Shown: positions 41,010 to 51,570 of the stretch, piece by piece
How the letters are laid out: every line of letters starts with the position of its first letter
How positions within the stretch are numbered: the first letter of the stretch is position 1
DNA from: CAMLIZ01 sp036231905
GTDB lineage: Bacteria > Pseudomonadota > Gammaproteobacteria > Burkholderiales > Burkholderiaceae_C
Length of the DNA: 64,000 nt
Assembly (NCBI RefSeq): GCF_036231905.1
Contig: NZ_JAZARE010000013.1
Coordinates: forward strand, 62,001 to 126,000
Reading direction: 5' to 3'
Translations under genes and position numbers: made by a program
The notes under the pieces: model-generated
Database searches by the model: none
What the model was told of the DNA's origin: nothing
What the model saw: only the letters and a program-made list of their open reading frames with translations

Positions 41010-41540
41010 ATGAAGACCCCACTCTGCCTCGCCCTGCTGGGTGCCTCGCTCGCCTGGGCCACCGCGGCCCAGGCCCACGACAAGGCCGCATCGGCGCCGC
41101 CAGCGGCCCATGCCCATGCCGACGACCACGGCGCCGCCATCGGCGAAGCCGGCGATCCGGCCAAGGCCACGCGCACCGTCGAGGTGGACATGACGGACAA
41201 CATGCGCTTCACGCCTGCGAGCGTGCAGGCGCGTCAGGGCGAGACGATCCGCTTCGTGGTCAAGAACTCGGGCCGGCTCAAGCATGAGTTCGTGCTGGGC
41301 GACGAAAAGGCGCTGAAGCAGCACGCCGAGCTGATGAAGAAGTTCCCGGAGATGGAACACGAGGATCCCAACCAGGTGACCGTGCAGCCCGGGCAGACCG
41401 GCGAGGTCGTCTGGCATTTCACCAAGGCCGGCAAGGTGCCCTTCGCCTGCCTGCAGCCGGGCCACTACGACGCCGGCATGAAGGGCCAGGTGGGGGTCGC
41501 CGTGCGAAAGGCCGGTGCACCGGCTGGCCATCAACACTGA
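41010..41540 (+). CDS. Cupredoxin-domain copper-binding protein
   Basis: A 176-residue protein starting at the ATG at 41010, which has AGGA 8 nt upstream; in-frame ATGs at 40992 and 41001 are possible, the first TGATG-coupled to the oxidase. The signal peptide (MKTPLCLALLGASLAWATA) is followed by a His-rich stretch. A plastocyanin/pseudoazurin-like fold carries the type-1 copper ligands: a His in LKHEFVLG and then CLQPGHYDAGM (C-x4-H-x4-M). It probably takes electrons from or gives copper to the adjacent multicopper oxidase. Confidence 0.87.
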   Translation: MKTPLCLALLGASLAWATAAQAHDKAASAPPAAHAHADDHGAAIGEAGDPAKATRTVEVDMTDNMRFTPASVQARQGETIRFVVKNSGRLKHEFVLGDEKALKQHAELMKKFPEMEHEDPNQVTVQPGQTGEVVWHFTKAGKVPFACLQPGHYDAGMKGQVGVAVRKAGAPAGHQH

Positions 41541-41564
41541 GTTTTCCTCGCACAGGAGTTCAGC

Positions 41565-41960
41565 ATGGACAGAGTGATCAAGCGCTTCATCGTCGCGTCG
41601 TGTGGGTCGGCCCTGTGGGCGCTGGCCACCGGCGCCCAGGCGGAGCTGGCCGATATCGAATGGGCCGCTGGCGGCGTGGCGGCGCGCGAGTTCCAGGTGG
41701 CCCCTGGCAAGTTCGCCGAGTGGTGCGGCAGGCTGGCCCGCGGTGAGAAGGTGCAGTGGAAGTTCGAGGCCGCGGCGCCGCTGAACTTCAACGTGCACTA
41801 CCACGAGGGCAAGGAGGTTCGCTTTCCCGCCAAGCAGGACGGAGTGACCCAGGCCGATGGCACGCTCGACGTGGCGCTGGACCAGGACTACTGCTGGATG
41901 TGGACCAACAAGTCGTCGTCGGCCGTCGCGCTGAAAGCCCGCCTTCAGAAGGGCCGTTGA
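41565..41960 (+). CDS. Small exported protein of unknown function in the copper operon
   Basis: A 131-residue protein with a signal peptide (ending GAQA). The mature region shows REFQVAPGKFAEWCGRL, QWKFEAAAPLNFNVHYHEG and DYCWMWTNKSSS, a compact beta-rich pattern with one His-x-His and two cysteines. AGGAG lies 10 nt upstream, 24 bp after the cupredoxin gene. It may bind copper through the HYH and Cys residues, but this is inference; I recognise no domain. Confidence 0.68.
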   Translation: MDRVIKRFIVASCGSALWALATGAQAELADIEWAAGGVAAREFQVAPGKFAEWCGRLARGEKVQWKFEAAAPLNFNVHYHEGKEVRFPAKQDGVTQADGTLDVALDQDYCWMWTNKSSSAVALKARLQKGR

Positions 41961-42036
41961 CCTGGCTGAGCCGGAGCACGATCACACGGCACACGCCACC
42001 AGTGCTCGTCCTCGCAGCCCTAGAATCCACACCTTC

Positions 42037-42420
42037 ATGACGCTCTCGCGCAAGCTCCGTCGCCTCGTCTGCCAATGCCTGGCCGGCGTGCTGCTGTTTG
42101 CGCAGATGGCGGTTGCGGCTTATGCCTGCCCCGGGCTGTCGAGCCCCATGCCGATGGCCACCGCGGCCGCGATGCCCGGCTGCGACGAGATGGACCCGGA
42201 TGCCGCTGCGTTGTGTGCCGAGCATTGCCGTTTCGGCCAGCAGAGCGTGGACACCGCTGCGCAGCCCGCGGTGCAGGCGGCGGCACCTGCCTTGCTCTAC
42301 CTGCTGCCGGACGCGCCCGTCCTGCTGGCCAACGGTGCAAGCCCCCAGGCTGCGGTCGACACACCGCCGGCCGCGCCACCACCGCCGCACGCGATCCTGC
42401 ACTGCGTGCTGCGCATTTGA
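42037..42420 (+). CDS. Small exported Cys/Met/His-containing protein before cusC
   Basis: A 127-residue protein with a signal-like hydrophobic N-terminus, then YACPGLSSPMPM, MPGCDEMDPDAAALC, AEHCRFGQQSVD and a hydrophobic Pro-rich tail ending HCVLRI. The Cys-Met-His cluster suggests a soft-metal site, in line with its place before the efflux operon. A -10-like TAGAAT lies at 42021-42026, very near the start. I find no CueR-type dyad before it. The function is unknown, though similar small proteins often precede cus/czc-like operons. Confidence 0.62.
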   Translation: MTLSRKLRRLVCQCLAGVLLFAQMAVAAYACPGLSSPMPMATAAAMPGCDEMDPDAAALCAEHCRFGQQSVDTAAQPAVQAAAPALLYLLPDAPVLLANGASPQAAVDTPPAAPPPPHAILHCVLRI

Positions 42421-42521
42421 TCCCTGCACGACACCAGCGCTGAGGGCGTCGGCCCAGCGCTGCACGTGGTACCTCGCGCCCCAAGGCGGGGTACCGATCC
42501 CTGTGTCGTCTGGGGTTTGCC

Positions 42522-43796
42522 ATGCCAGCTTCCTTCCACCATGCCGTGCGTGGCCTCGCCTTGGCCGTGCTGGCTGCGGCCGCGCCTGCCATCGCCGGCC
42601 CGCTCGGTTTCGACGACAGCCTGCGCCTGGCGCAGCAGCGCTCGCTGCAGCTGCCCGCGCAGGCGGCGGCCGCCACCGCGGCGCGCGAGATGGCCGTTGC
42701 GGCCGGCCAGCGCCCCGACCCCACGCTGAAGGTCGGCGTCGCCAACCTGCCGGTCAACGGCAGCGACCGCTTCAGCCTGACCAGCGACTTCATGACGATG
42801 CGCAGCATCGGCGTGATGCAGGAGCTCACCCGGCCGGGCAAGCTGCAGGCACGCAGCGCACGCTTGGAGCGGGAGGCGGCGGCGGCCGAAACCCAACGGC
42901 AGTGGCTGCTGGCGAACCTGCAGCGCGACACGGCCACGGCCTGGCTTGACCGGCACTTCCTGCAGCGCATGCAGGCGCTGCTGGCCGAGCAGCGCACCGA
43001 GGCCCGCCTGCAGGTGGACGCCGCGGAAGCGGCCTACCGCGGCCGCACCGGCTCACAGGCCGACGTGTTCGCGGCGCGTTCTGCCGTGGCCTTGGTCGAG
43101 GATCGGCTGGCGCAGACCGGGCGCGAACTCGCGACCGCCGGCACGATGCTGGCGCGCTGGGTCGGCCCCGCGGCCGGCGAAGCGCCGGGCCCCGCCCCCG
43201 CGCTGGACCGCTTGCGCTGGAGCGATGACGACTTGGATGCCGTGGTTGCCCACCATCCGGAGCTCGCCCTGATGGCGCAGCAGGAGTCGATCGCGCAGGC
43301 CGATGCCGACCTGGCGCGCAGCAACCTGCAGCCGGACCCCAGCGTGGAGCTGATGTTCAGCCAGCGCGGCCCCGGCTACAGCAACATGGTGTCGGTCACC
43401 GTCTCGGTGCCCTTGCAGTGGGACCGCCCGCACCGGCAGGACCGCGAGCTCGCCGCGCGCCTGGCCACCGTCGCACAGGTGCGTGCCCAGCGTGAGGAAG
43501 CGACCCGGGCGCATGCCGCGGACACCCGCGCGCTGCTGCAGGAATGGCGCAGCGCACGCCAGCGGCTGCAGCGCTATGACGATGCCTTGCAGCCGCTCGC
43601 GCAGCAGCGATCGCAGGCCGCCTTGGCCGCCTATCGCGGCGGGGCGGGCCCGCTGGCGGCAGTGCTGGAAGCCCGGCGTGCCGAGATCGACACCCGCATG
43701 GACCGCCTGCGCCTGGAGATGGAGGCGGCCCGGCTCTGGGTGCGGCTGAACACCCTTGCGCCCTGGACACACGGCGAACCGGAGGCCCAGCGATGA
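42522..43796 (+). CDS. cusC: CusC/CzcC-type outer-membrane channel (TolC family)
   Basis: A 424-residue protein with a signal peptide (ending IAG) and two outer-membrane efflux repeats (FDDSLRLAQQRSLQLPAQ; ALMAQQESIAQADADLARS). It is the channel of the efflux complex, since its stop overlaps the CusB-type gene by ATGA. In the 100-bp spacer before it an imperfect GGTACC-bounded inverted repeat (42468-42495) was noted. No lipobox is seen, in contrast to the first TolC gene. The substrate, copper or silver, follows from the adaptor and pump types. Confidence 0.88.
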   Translation: MPASFHHAVRGLALAVLAAAAPAIAGPLGFDDSLRLAQQRSLQLPAQAAAATAAREMAVAAGQRPDPTLKVGVANLPVNGSDRFSLTSDFMTMRSIGVMQELTRPGKLQARSARLEREAAAAETQRQWLLANLQRDTATAWLDRHFLQRMQALLAEQRTEARLQVDAAEAAYRGRTGSQADVFAARSAVALVEDRLAQTGRELATAGTMLARWVGPAAGEAPGPAPALDRLRWSDDDLDAVVAHHPELALMAQQESIAQADADLARSNLQPDPSVELMFSQRGPGYSNMVSVTVSVPLQWDRPHRQDRELAARLATVAQVRAQREEATRAHAADTRALLQEWRSARQRLQRYDDALQPLAQQRSQAALAAYRGGAGPLAAVLEARRAEIDTRMDRLRLEMEAARLWVRLNTLAPWTHGEPEAQR

Positions 43797-45136
43797 AGAC
43801 GAATCTTTGGGTGGGCGGCATGCTGGCCGCCGCGGTGCTGGCGAGCGCGGGCTTGGGCCTCTACCGGCTGGGGCAGTGGCATCCCGCGCAAGGGCCTGTG
43901 GCCGCGGCGCCCCCGCAGGCCGCCGGCGCCGCCGCGCCCGCCGAGCCGCCGGCCATCGATGGCGAAGAGGCCACCCAGCGCCATATCGCTGCGGGGCTCA
44001 AGGCCGGCGACGTCGACCCGGCGAGCGGCCGCAAGATCCTGTACTACATGGACCCGATGGTGCCGTCGAGCAAGTTCGACCGCCCGGGCAAGTCACCCTT
44101 CATGGACATGATGCTGGTGCCGGTGCTGGCCGGCGCGGACGGCGACGAGGGCCGGATGACGGTGAGCCCGCGCGTGCAGCAGAACCTGGGCCTGCGCACG
44201 GCGGAAGTCGTGGAGGGCCTGCTGCAGCCGCAGCTCTCCGCCGTGGGCAGCATCGCCTACAACGAGCGCGACCTGGTGGTGGTGCAGGCGCGCGCGGCCG
44301 GCTACGTGGAGCGCCTGCATGTGCGTGCCACGCTGGATGCGGTGCGCAAGGGCCAGCCGCTGGCCGAGCTGTACGTGCCGGACTGGGTGGCCGCGCAGGA
44401 GGAGTACCTTGCGCTGCGCCGCATGCAGGGCGCCAATCTGGCGCCCCTGGTGGAGGGCGCGCGCCAGCGCATGCGCCAGGTGGGAATGAGCGATGAGCAG
44501 ATCGGCCTGGTGGAACGCACCGGACGCGCCCATCCACGTATCACGCTGGCCGCGCCGATGGGTGGCGTGGTGGTGGAGCTGGCCGCGCGCGAAGGCATGA
44601 GCGTGATGCCGGGCAGCACGCTGTTCCGCATCAATGGCCTGGCCACCGTGTGGGCGAATGCCGAGGTGCCCGAAAGCCAGGCCGCCCTGCTGCGTCCGGG
44701 CAGCCGGGTGCACGCGAGCAGCCCCGCGGTGCAAGGCCCCGGCTTCGACGGGGAGGTGCAGGCCCTGCTGCCCGAGGTGTCGCCCAGCACCCGCACGCTG
44801 AAGGCCCGTGTCGAGCTGGCCAACCCCGGCGGCCGCCTGGTGCCCGGCATGTTCGTGACGCTGCAGTTCATGGGCATGCGGCCGCACAAGGCCTTGCTGG
44901 TGCCGACCGAAGCCGTCATCCAGACCGGCCAGCGCGCGGTGGTGATGGTGGCCGAGGAACAGGGGCGCTTCCGGCCGGTGGAGGTGGAGGTCGGCGCGGA
45001 GAGCGGCGGCCGCACCGAGGTCCGGCGCGGCTTGCAGGTCGGCCAGCGGGTGGTGGTGTCGGCGCAGTTCCTGATCGACTCCGAAGCCAGCCTGCGCGGG
45101 CTGGAGGCCCGGCTGAACGCCCGGAGCGCACCGTGA
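43793..45136 (+). CDS. cusB: CusB-type periplasmic adaptor (membrane fusion protein)
   Basis: A 447-residue adaptor. After an N-terminal membrane anchor comes a heavy-metal-binding segment YYMDPMVPSSKFDRPGKSPF, as in CusB and its silver relatives, then MDMMLVPV. The body has the barrel-sandwich hybrid, an alpha-helical hairpin region and beta-barrel segments such as PRITLAAPMGGVVVEL and GRLVPGMFVTLQF. It bridges CusA to the outer-membrane channel and shuttles Cu(I)/Ag(I). Both ends overlap the neighbouring genes by ATGA/GTGA. Confidence 0.9.
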   Translation: MKTNLWVGGMLAAAVLASAGLGLYRLGQWHPAQGPVAAAPPQAAGAAAPAEPPAIDGEEATQRHIAAGLKAGDVDPASGRKILYYMDPMVPSSKFDRPGKSPFMDMMLVPVLAGADGDEGRMTVSPRVQQNLGLRTAEVVEGLLQPQLSAVGSIAYNERDLVVVQARAAGYVERLHVRATLDAVRKGQPLAELYVPDWVAAQEEYLALRRMQGANLAPLVEGARQRMRQVGMSDEQIGLVERTGRAHPRITLAAPMGGVVVELAAREGMSVMPGSTLFRINGLATVWANAEVPESQAALLRPGSRVHASSPAVQGPGFDGEVQALLPEVSPSTRTLKARVELANPGGRLVPGMFVTLQFMGMRPHKALLVPTEAVIQTGQRAVVMVAEEQGRFRPVEVEVGAESGGRTEVRRGLQVGQRVVVSAQFLIDSEASLRGLEARLNARSAP

Positions 45137-48100
45137 TCGCCCGCCTGATCCGCTGGTCGATCGCCAACCGCCTGCTGGTGCTGCTGGCCACGCTGATGCT
45201 CAGCGCCTGGGGCGTGTATTCGGTGATGCGCACCCCGCTGGATGCGCTGCCGGACCTGTCCGACGTGCAGGTGATCATCCGCACCACCTACCCCGGCCAA
45301 GCGCCGCGGATCGTGGAGAACCAGGTCACCCATCCGCTCACCACCACCATGCTGTCGGTGCCGGGCGCGAAGACGGTGCGCGGTTATTCCTTCTTCGGCG
45401 ACTCCTATGTGTACGTGCTGTTCGACGACGGCACCGACCTGTACTGGGCCCGCTCGCGGGTGCTGGAGTACCTGAACCAGGTGCAGTCACGCCTGCCCGC
45501 CGCGGCCAAGGCCTCGCTGGGGCCCGACGCCACCGGCGTGGGCTGGATCTACCAGTACGCGCTGGTGGACCGCTCCGGCACGCAGGACCTGTCGCAGCTG
45601 CGCGCGCTGCAGGACTGGTTCCTCAAGTACGAGCTGAAGACGGTGCCCAGCGTGGCCGAGGTGGCCACCATTGGCGGCATGGTGCGCCAGTACCAGGTGG
45701 TGGTGGACCCGGCCCGGCTGGCGGCCTACAACATCCCGCACACCCGCATCGTGGAGGCGATCCAGCGCGCCAACCAGGAAACCGGCGGCTCCGTGCTGGA
45801 GCTGGGCGAGGCCGAATACATGGTGCGCGCCTCCGGCTACCTGCAATCGCTGGACGACTTCCGCGCGATCCCGCTCACCACCAGCGACGGCGGCGTGCCG
45901 GTGCGCCTGGGCGACGTGGCGCGCATCCAGCTGGGGCCCGAGATGCGGCGCGGCATCGGCGAGCTCGATGGCGAGGGCGAAGCCGTGGGCGGCGTGATCG
46001 TGATGCGCTCGGGCAAGAACGCGCTGCAGACGATTGAAGCGGTGAAGAGCAAGCTGCAGGCGCTGCAGGCCAGCCTGCCGCGCGGCGTGCAGATCGTGCC
46101 CACCTACGACCGGTCGAACCTGATCGAGCGTGCGGTGGGCAACCTCACGCACAAGCTGGTGGAGGAGTTCATCGTCGTCGCGGTGGTGTGTTTCCTGTTC
46201 CTGTTTCACCTGCGGTCGGCCTTCGTGGCCATCGTGTCCCTGCCGCTGGGCATCCTGGCCGCGTTCAGCGTGATGCAGCTGCAGGGCGTCAACGCCAACA
46301 TCATGTCGCTGGGCGGCATCGCCATCGCCATCGGCGCGATGGTGGATGCAGCCGTGGTGATGATCGAGAACGCGCACAAGCACCTGGAACATTGGGGCCA
46401 TGCACATCCCGGCGAAAGCCTTCAGGGCGCCGCGCGCTGGCAGGTGATCGGCGATGCTGCGGCCGAGGTGGGCCCGGCGCTGTTCATCTCCCTGCTGATC
46501 ATCACCTTGAGCTTCGTGCCGGTCTTCACGCTGGAGGCGCAGGAGGGGCGGCTGTTCTCGCCGCTGGCCTACACCAAGACCTATTCGATGGCTGCGGCCG
46601 CCGGCTTGTCGGTGACCTTGATCCCGGTGCTGATGGGCCTGCTGATCCGCGGGCGCATCCCGCACGAGCAGCGCAACCCGCTCAACCGCCTGCTGATCGC
46701 GCTGTACCGGCCGGCACTGGACGCGGTGCTGCGTGCGCCCAAGCTCACGCTGGCGATCGCGGCGCTGCTGCTGGCTGTGAGCCTGTGGCCGCTGCAGCAC
46801 ATCGGCGGCGAGTTCATGCCGCAGCTGGACGAAGGCGACCTGCTGTACATGCCCTCGGCCTTGCCCGGCCTGTCGGCGGGCAAGGCGGCCGAGCTGCTGC
46901 AGCAGACCGACCGCCTGATCAAGACGGTGCCGGAGGTGGCCAGCGTCTACGGCAAGGCCGGCCGCGCCGAAACCGCCACCGACCCGGCGCCGCTGGAGAT
47001 GTTCGAGACCACCATCCAGCTGAAAGCCCGCGACCAGTGGCGCCCGGGCATGACCACCGACAAGCTGGTCGAGGAGCTGGACCGCGTCGTCAAGGTGCCG
47101 GGACTGGTCAACATCTGGGTGCCGCCGATCCGCAACCGCATCGACATGCTGGCCACCGGCATCAAGAGCCCGGTGGGGGTGAAGGTGGCCGGCACGGACC
47201 TCGCGACCATCGACCGCCTCACCGGCGAGATCGAGCGGGCGCTGAAACCCGTGCCCGGCGTGAGCAGCGCGCTGGCCGAGCGGCTCACCGGCGGGCGCTA
47301 CGTGGACATCACCGTGCGGCGCGACGCCGCTGCGCGCTATGGCCTCAACATCGCCGACGTGCATTCGGTGATCGGCTCGGCCATCGGCGGCGAGAACATC
47401 GGCGAAACGGTCGAGGGCCTGCAGCGCTTTCCGATCAACCTGCGCTACCCGCGCGAGCTGCGCGATTCGCTGCCGGCGCTGCGCGCCCTGCCCATCGTCA
47501 CCGGGCGGGGGCAGCGGCTGGTGCTGGCCGACGTGGCCGACCTTCGCATCAGCGACGGCCCGCCGATGTTGCGCAGCGAAAACGCGCGCCTGGCAGGCTG
47601 GGTGTACGTGGACATCCGCGGGCGCGACCTGCGCTCGGCGGTGCGCGACATGCAGCAGGTGGTGGCCGACAAGGTAAAGCTGCCGCCGGGCTATTCCATC
47701 TCCTGGGCGGGGCAGTTCGAGTTCCTGGAGCGCGCCACGGCGCGCTTGGGCGTGGTGGTGCCCTTCACGCTGCTGATCATCTTCGTGCTGCTGTACCTCA
47801 GCTTCGGCCGCCTGGACGAAGCCCTGCTGATCATGGCGACGCTGCCGTTCGCGCTGGTCGGCGGCGTCTGGCTGCTGTGGGGGCTGGGCTACAACTTCTC
47901 GGTGGCTGGCGCGGTGGGCTTCATTGCGCTGGCGGGCGTGGCGGCGGAGTTCGGCGTCATCATGCTGCTGTACCTGAAGCAGGCGTGGCAGGCGCGCCTG
48001 GCCGCGGGGCTGGGCTCGCACGCTGACCTGGTGGAGGCGATCCGTGAAGGCGCGGTGCAACGGGTGCGGCCCAAGGCCATGACCGTGGCGGTGATCCTGG

Positions 48101-48288
48101 CGGGCCTGTTCCCCATCATGTGGGGCGAGGGCACCGGCTCGGAGGTGATGCAGCGCATCGCCGCGCCCATGGTGGGCGGCATGATCACGGCGCCGCTGCT
48201 GTCGATGTTCGTCATTCCGGCGGCGTACCTGCTGCTGCGGCGCCGCCGCTCGGAAGGCGCGGTTCAGCCCACGGCCACCGGCGTGTAG
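45133..48288 (+). CDS. cusA: CusA-type heavy-metal efflux RND transporter
   Basis: The protein has 1,051 residues from the GTG at 45133, close to E. coli CusA (1,047); the ORF extended to 44650 is a read-through. It has 12 predicted membrane helices and two large periplasmic loops. Family motifs are close to CusA/SilA: EGDLLYMPSALPGLS, AETATDPAPLEMFETT, IRNRIDMLATGIKSPVGVKV. The methionines in PLEM and RIDM are likely copper ligands. The proton-relay Asp lies in GAMVDAAVVMIENAH. It exports Cu(I)/Ag(I) from periplasm or cytoplasm with CusB and CusC. Its 3' end overlaps the copZ gene on the other strand by 25 bp. Confidence 0.92.
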   Translation: MIARLIRWSIANRLLVLLATLMLSAWGVYSVMRTPLDALPDLSDVQVIIRTTYPGQAPRIVENQVTHPLTTTMLSVPGAKTVRGYSFFGDSYVYVLFDDGTDLYWARSRVLEYLNQVQSRLPAAAKASLGPDATGVGWIYQYALVDRSGTQDLSQLRALQDWFLKYELKTVPSVAEVATIGGMVRQYQVVVDPARLAAYNIPHTRIVEAIQRANQETGGSVLELGEAEYMVRASGYLQSLDDFRAIPLTTSDGGVPVRLGDVARIQLGPEMRRGIGELDGEGEAVGGVIVMRSGKNALQTIEAVKSKLQALQASLPRGVQIVPTYDRSNLIERAVGNLTHKLVEEFIVVAVVCFLFLFHLRSAFVAIVSLPLGILAAFSVMQLQGVNANIMSLGGIAIAIGAMVDAAVVMIENAHKHLEHWGHAHPGESLQGAARWQVIGDAAAEVGPALFISLLIITLSFVPVFTLEAQEGRLFSPLAYTKTYSMAAAAGLSVTLIPVLMGLLIRGRIPHEQRNPLNRLLIALYRPALDAVLRAPKLTLAIAALLLAVSLWPLQHIGGEFMPQLDEGDLLYMPSALPGLSAGKAAELLQQTDRLIKTVPEVASVYGKAGRAETATDPAPLEMFETTIQLKARDQWRPGMTTDKLVEELDRVVKVPGLVNIWVPPIRNRIDMLATGIKSPVGVKVAGTDLATIDRLTGEIERALKPVPGVSSALAERLTGGRYVDITVRRDAAARYGLNIADVHSVIGSAIGGENIGETVEGLQRFPINLRYPRELRDSLPALRALPIVTGRGQRLVLADVADLRISDGPPMLRSENARLAGWVYVDIRGRDLRSAVRDMQQVVADKVKLPPGYSISWAGQFEFLERATARLGVVVPFTLLIIFVLLYLSFGRLDEALLIMATLPFALVGGVWLLWGLGYNFSVAGAVGFIALAGVAAEFGVIMLLYLKQAWQARLAAGLGSHADLVEAIREGAVQRVRPKAMTVAVILAGLFPIMWGEGTGSEVMQRIAAPMVGGMITAPLLSMFVIPAAYLLLRRRRSEGAVQPTATGV

Positions 48289-48467
48289 CCCGCCTCCTTG
48301 ATCGCGTCCGCCAGTTCGCCGGCATCGGCCTCGCCCGGCTCGATCTGCACCCGGTGCGTGGGCAGGTCGACGCGGACCTGGGCGGCGCTGTCCGCCTGCT
48401 TCACGGCCTTGGTGATGGTGCTCACGCAGTGGCCGCAGGTCATGTCCTTGACTTCGAAGGTGATCAT
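48264..48467 (-). CDS. copZ: Copper chaperone CopZ (HMA domain)
   Basis: The protein has 67 residues from the ATG at 48467, with GGAGA 6 nt upstream; a GTG-type extension to 48509 would run through the promoter. It is one heavy-metal-associated domain with the metal site in MTCGHC. It carries Cu(I) in the cytoplasm to CopA. A CueR-type promoter lies at 48493-48523. Its stop codon lies inside the 3' end of cusA, a 25-bp convergent overlap. Confidence 0.9.
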   Translation of the reverse strand: MITFEVKDMTCGHCVSTITKAVKQADSAAQVRVDLPTHRVQIEPGEADAGELADAIKEAGYTPVAVG

Positions 48468-48492
48468 GGTTTCTCCAGGGGTTGGTGACGCT

Positions 48493-48523
48493 ACTTTTGG
48501 GCTTGCCATGGTGGCAAGGTCAA
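48493..48523 (-). promoter_or_regulatory. CueR-type promoter of copZ
   Basis: On the minus strand TTGACC (48523-48518) and AAAAGT (48498-48493) are separated by 19 bp holding the dyad TTGCCA-CCA-TGGCAA. The start codon follows 25 bp after the -10. The 19-bp spacing and dyad match MerR-family copper promoters. Confidence 0.85.
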
Positions 48524-48575
48524 GCGCCTTTCATGAGAGACCTTACTGCTGACGTGTAGAACTCCGGCACCTCAC

Positions 48576-48606
48576 TTGACCCTGCCATGGTGGGAATGTT
48601 CAAGAT
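48576..48606 (+). promoter_or_regulatory. CueR-type promoter of copA-cueR
   Basis: TTGACC (48576-48581) and CAAGAT (48601-48606) are separated by 19 bp containing CTGCCA-TGG-TGGGAA, a slightly weaker dyad than the other two sites. The copA GTG follows 33 bp after the -10. Confidence 0.82.
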
Positions 48607-48639
48607 CCATGACACTCCATACTCGACACGAGGTACCGC

Positions 48640-50903
<2,264 letters not shown>

Positions 50904-50907
<4 letters not shown>

Positions 50908-51395
50908 ACGGGATGATGAACATAGGGCAGGCCGCCAAGGCCTCCGGCGTGTCGGCCAAGATGATCCGGCACTACGAAAGCGTGGGGCTGTTCGAGGAGG
51001 CCCACCGCACCGAAGCGGGCTATCGGCAATACACCGACAAGGACGTGCACACGCTGCGCTTCATCCGCCAGGCGCGGGTGCTGGGTTTCTCGATCGAACA
51101 GATCCGCGAGTTGCTCGGGCTGTGGCAGAACCGCCGGCGCCCCAGCCGGCAGGTGAAGGCGCTGGCGCAGGCCCACATCGAGGAGCTGGACCAGAAGCTG
51201 CAGGAGATCCAGGCGATGAAGGCCACGCTGGAGCGCCTGGTGCACTGCTGCCATGGCGACGACCGGCCCGACTGCCCTATCCTCGAAGGGCTGGCGGACG
51301 ACGCGCTCGCTGTGGTGCCGCCGCCGGCAGCCGATGCCCGCCACCGGCATGCTGGCCTCAAGTCCGGCAAGGCCACCCCGCGCCACGACAGCTAG
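50904..51395 (+). CDS. cueR: CueR-type MerR copper-responsive regulator
   Basis: A 163-residue MerR protein. The winged helix reads NIGQAAKASGVSAKMIRHYE, and a dimerisation helix follows. The metal-binding loop HCCHGDDRPDCPI contains two Cys separated by seven residues, as in CueR (C-x7-C). A short Pro/Ala-rich tail (about residues 130-163) is longer than E. coli CueR (135). Being translationally coupled to copA gives autoregulation. The three matching promoters at 37238, 48523 and 48576 are its likely targets. The start could also be the ATG at 50916. Confidence 0.9.
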
Positions 51396-51570
51396 CCTGC
51401 GGGCGGCAGTCCTCTGCTGGGGACAACCCTGAGGCGCACCGCACCATGCGTGCACTGAAGCACACCTGACCCGAGAATCGCGCGGCGCCATGCGGACACA
51501 CGATGCCGCTGCGGCGCGCCGCCTGCCGGCGGTGGCCTTCGCGCCGGCATCCAGACCAGGGAGACCTTCA

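Noticed and set aside
44650..45132. N-terminal extension of the CusA gene
   Set aside because: It overlaps cusB in another frame; from GTG 45133 the length matches CusA closely and the start overlaps the cusB stop as expected.
45133..48288. Possible change in the third methionine of the CusA copper site
   Set aside because: I could place the methionines of PLEM and RIDM but not align the third one reliably by eye, so no claim is made.
48468..48639. Short exported peptide in the copZ/copA spacer
   Set aside because: The region is fully explained by two promoters and leaders; no open frame with a start and ribosome-binding site is convincing.
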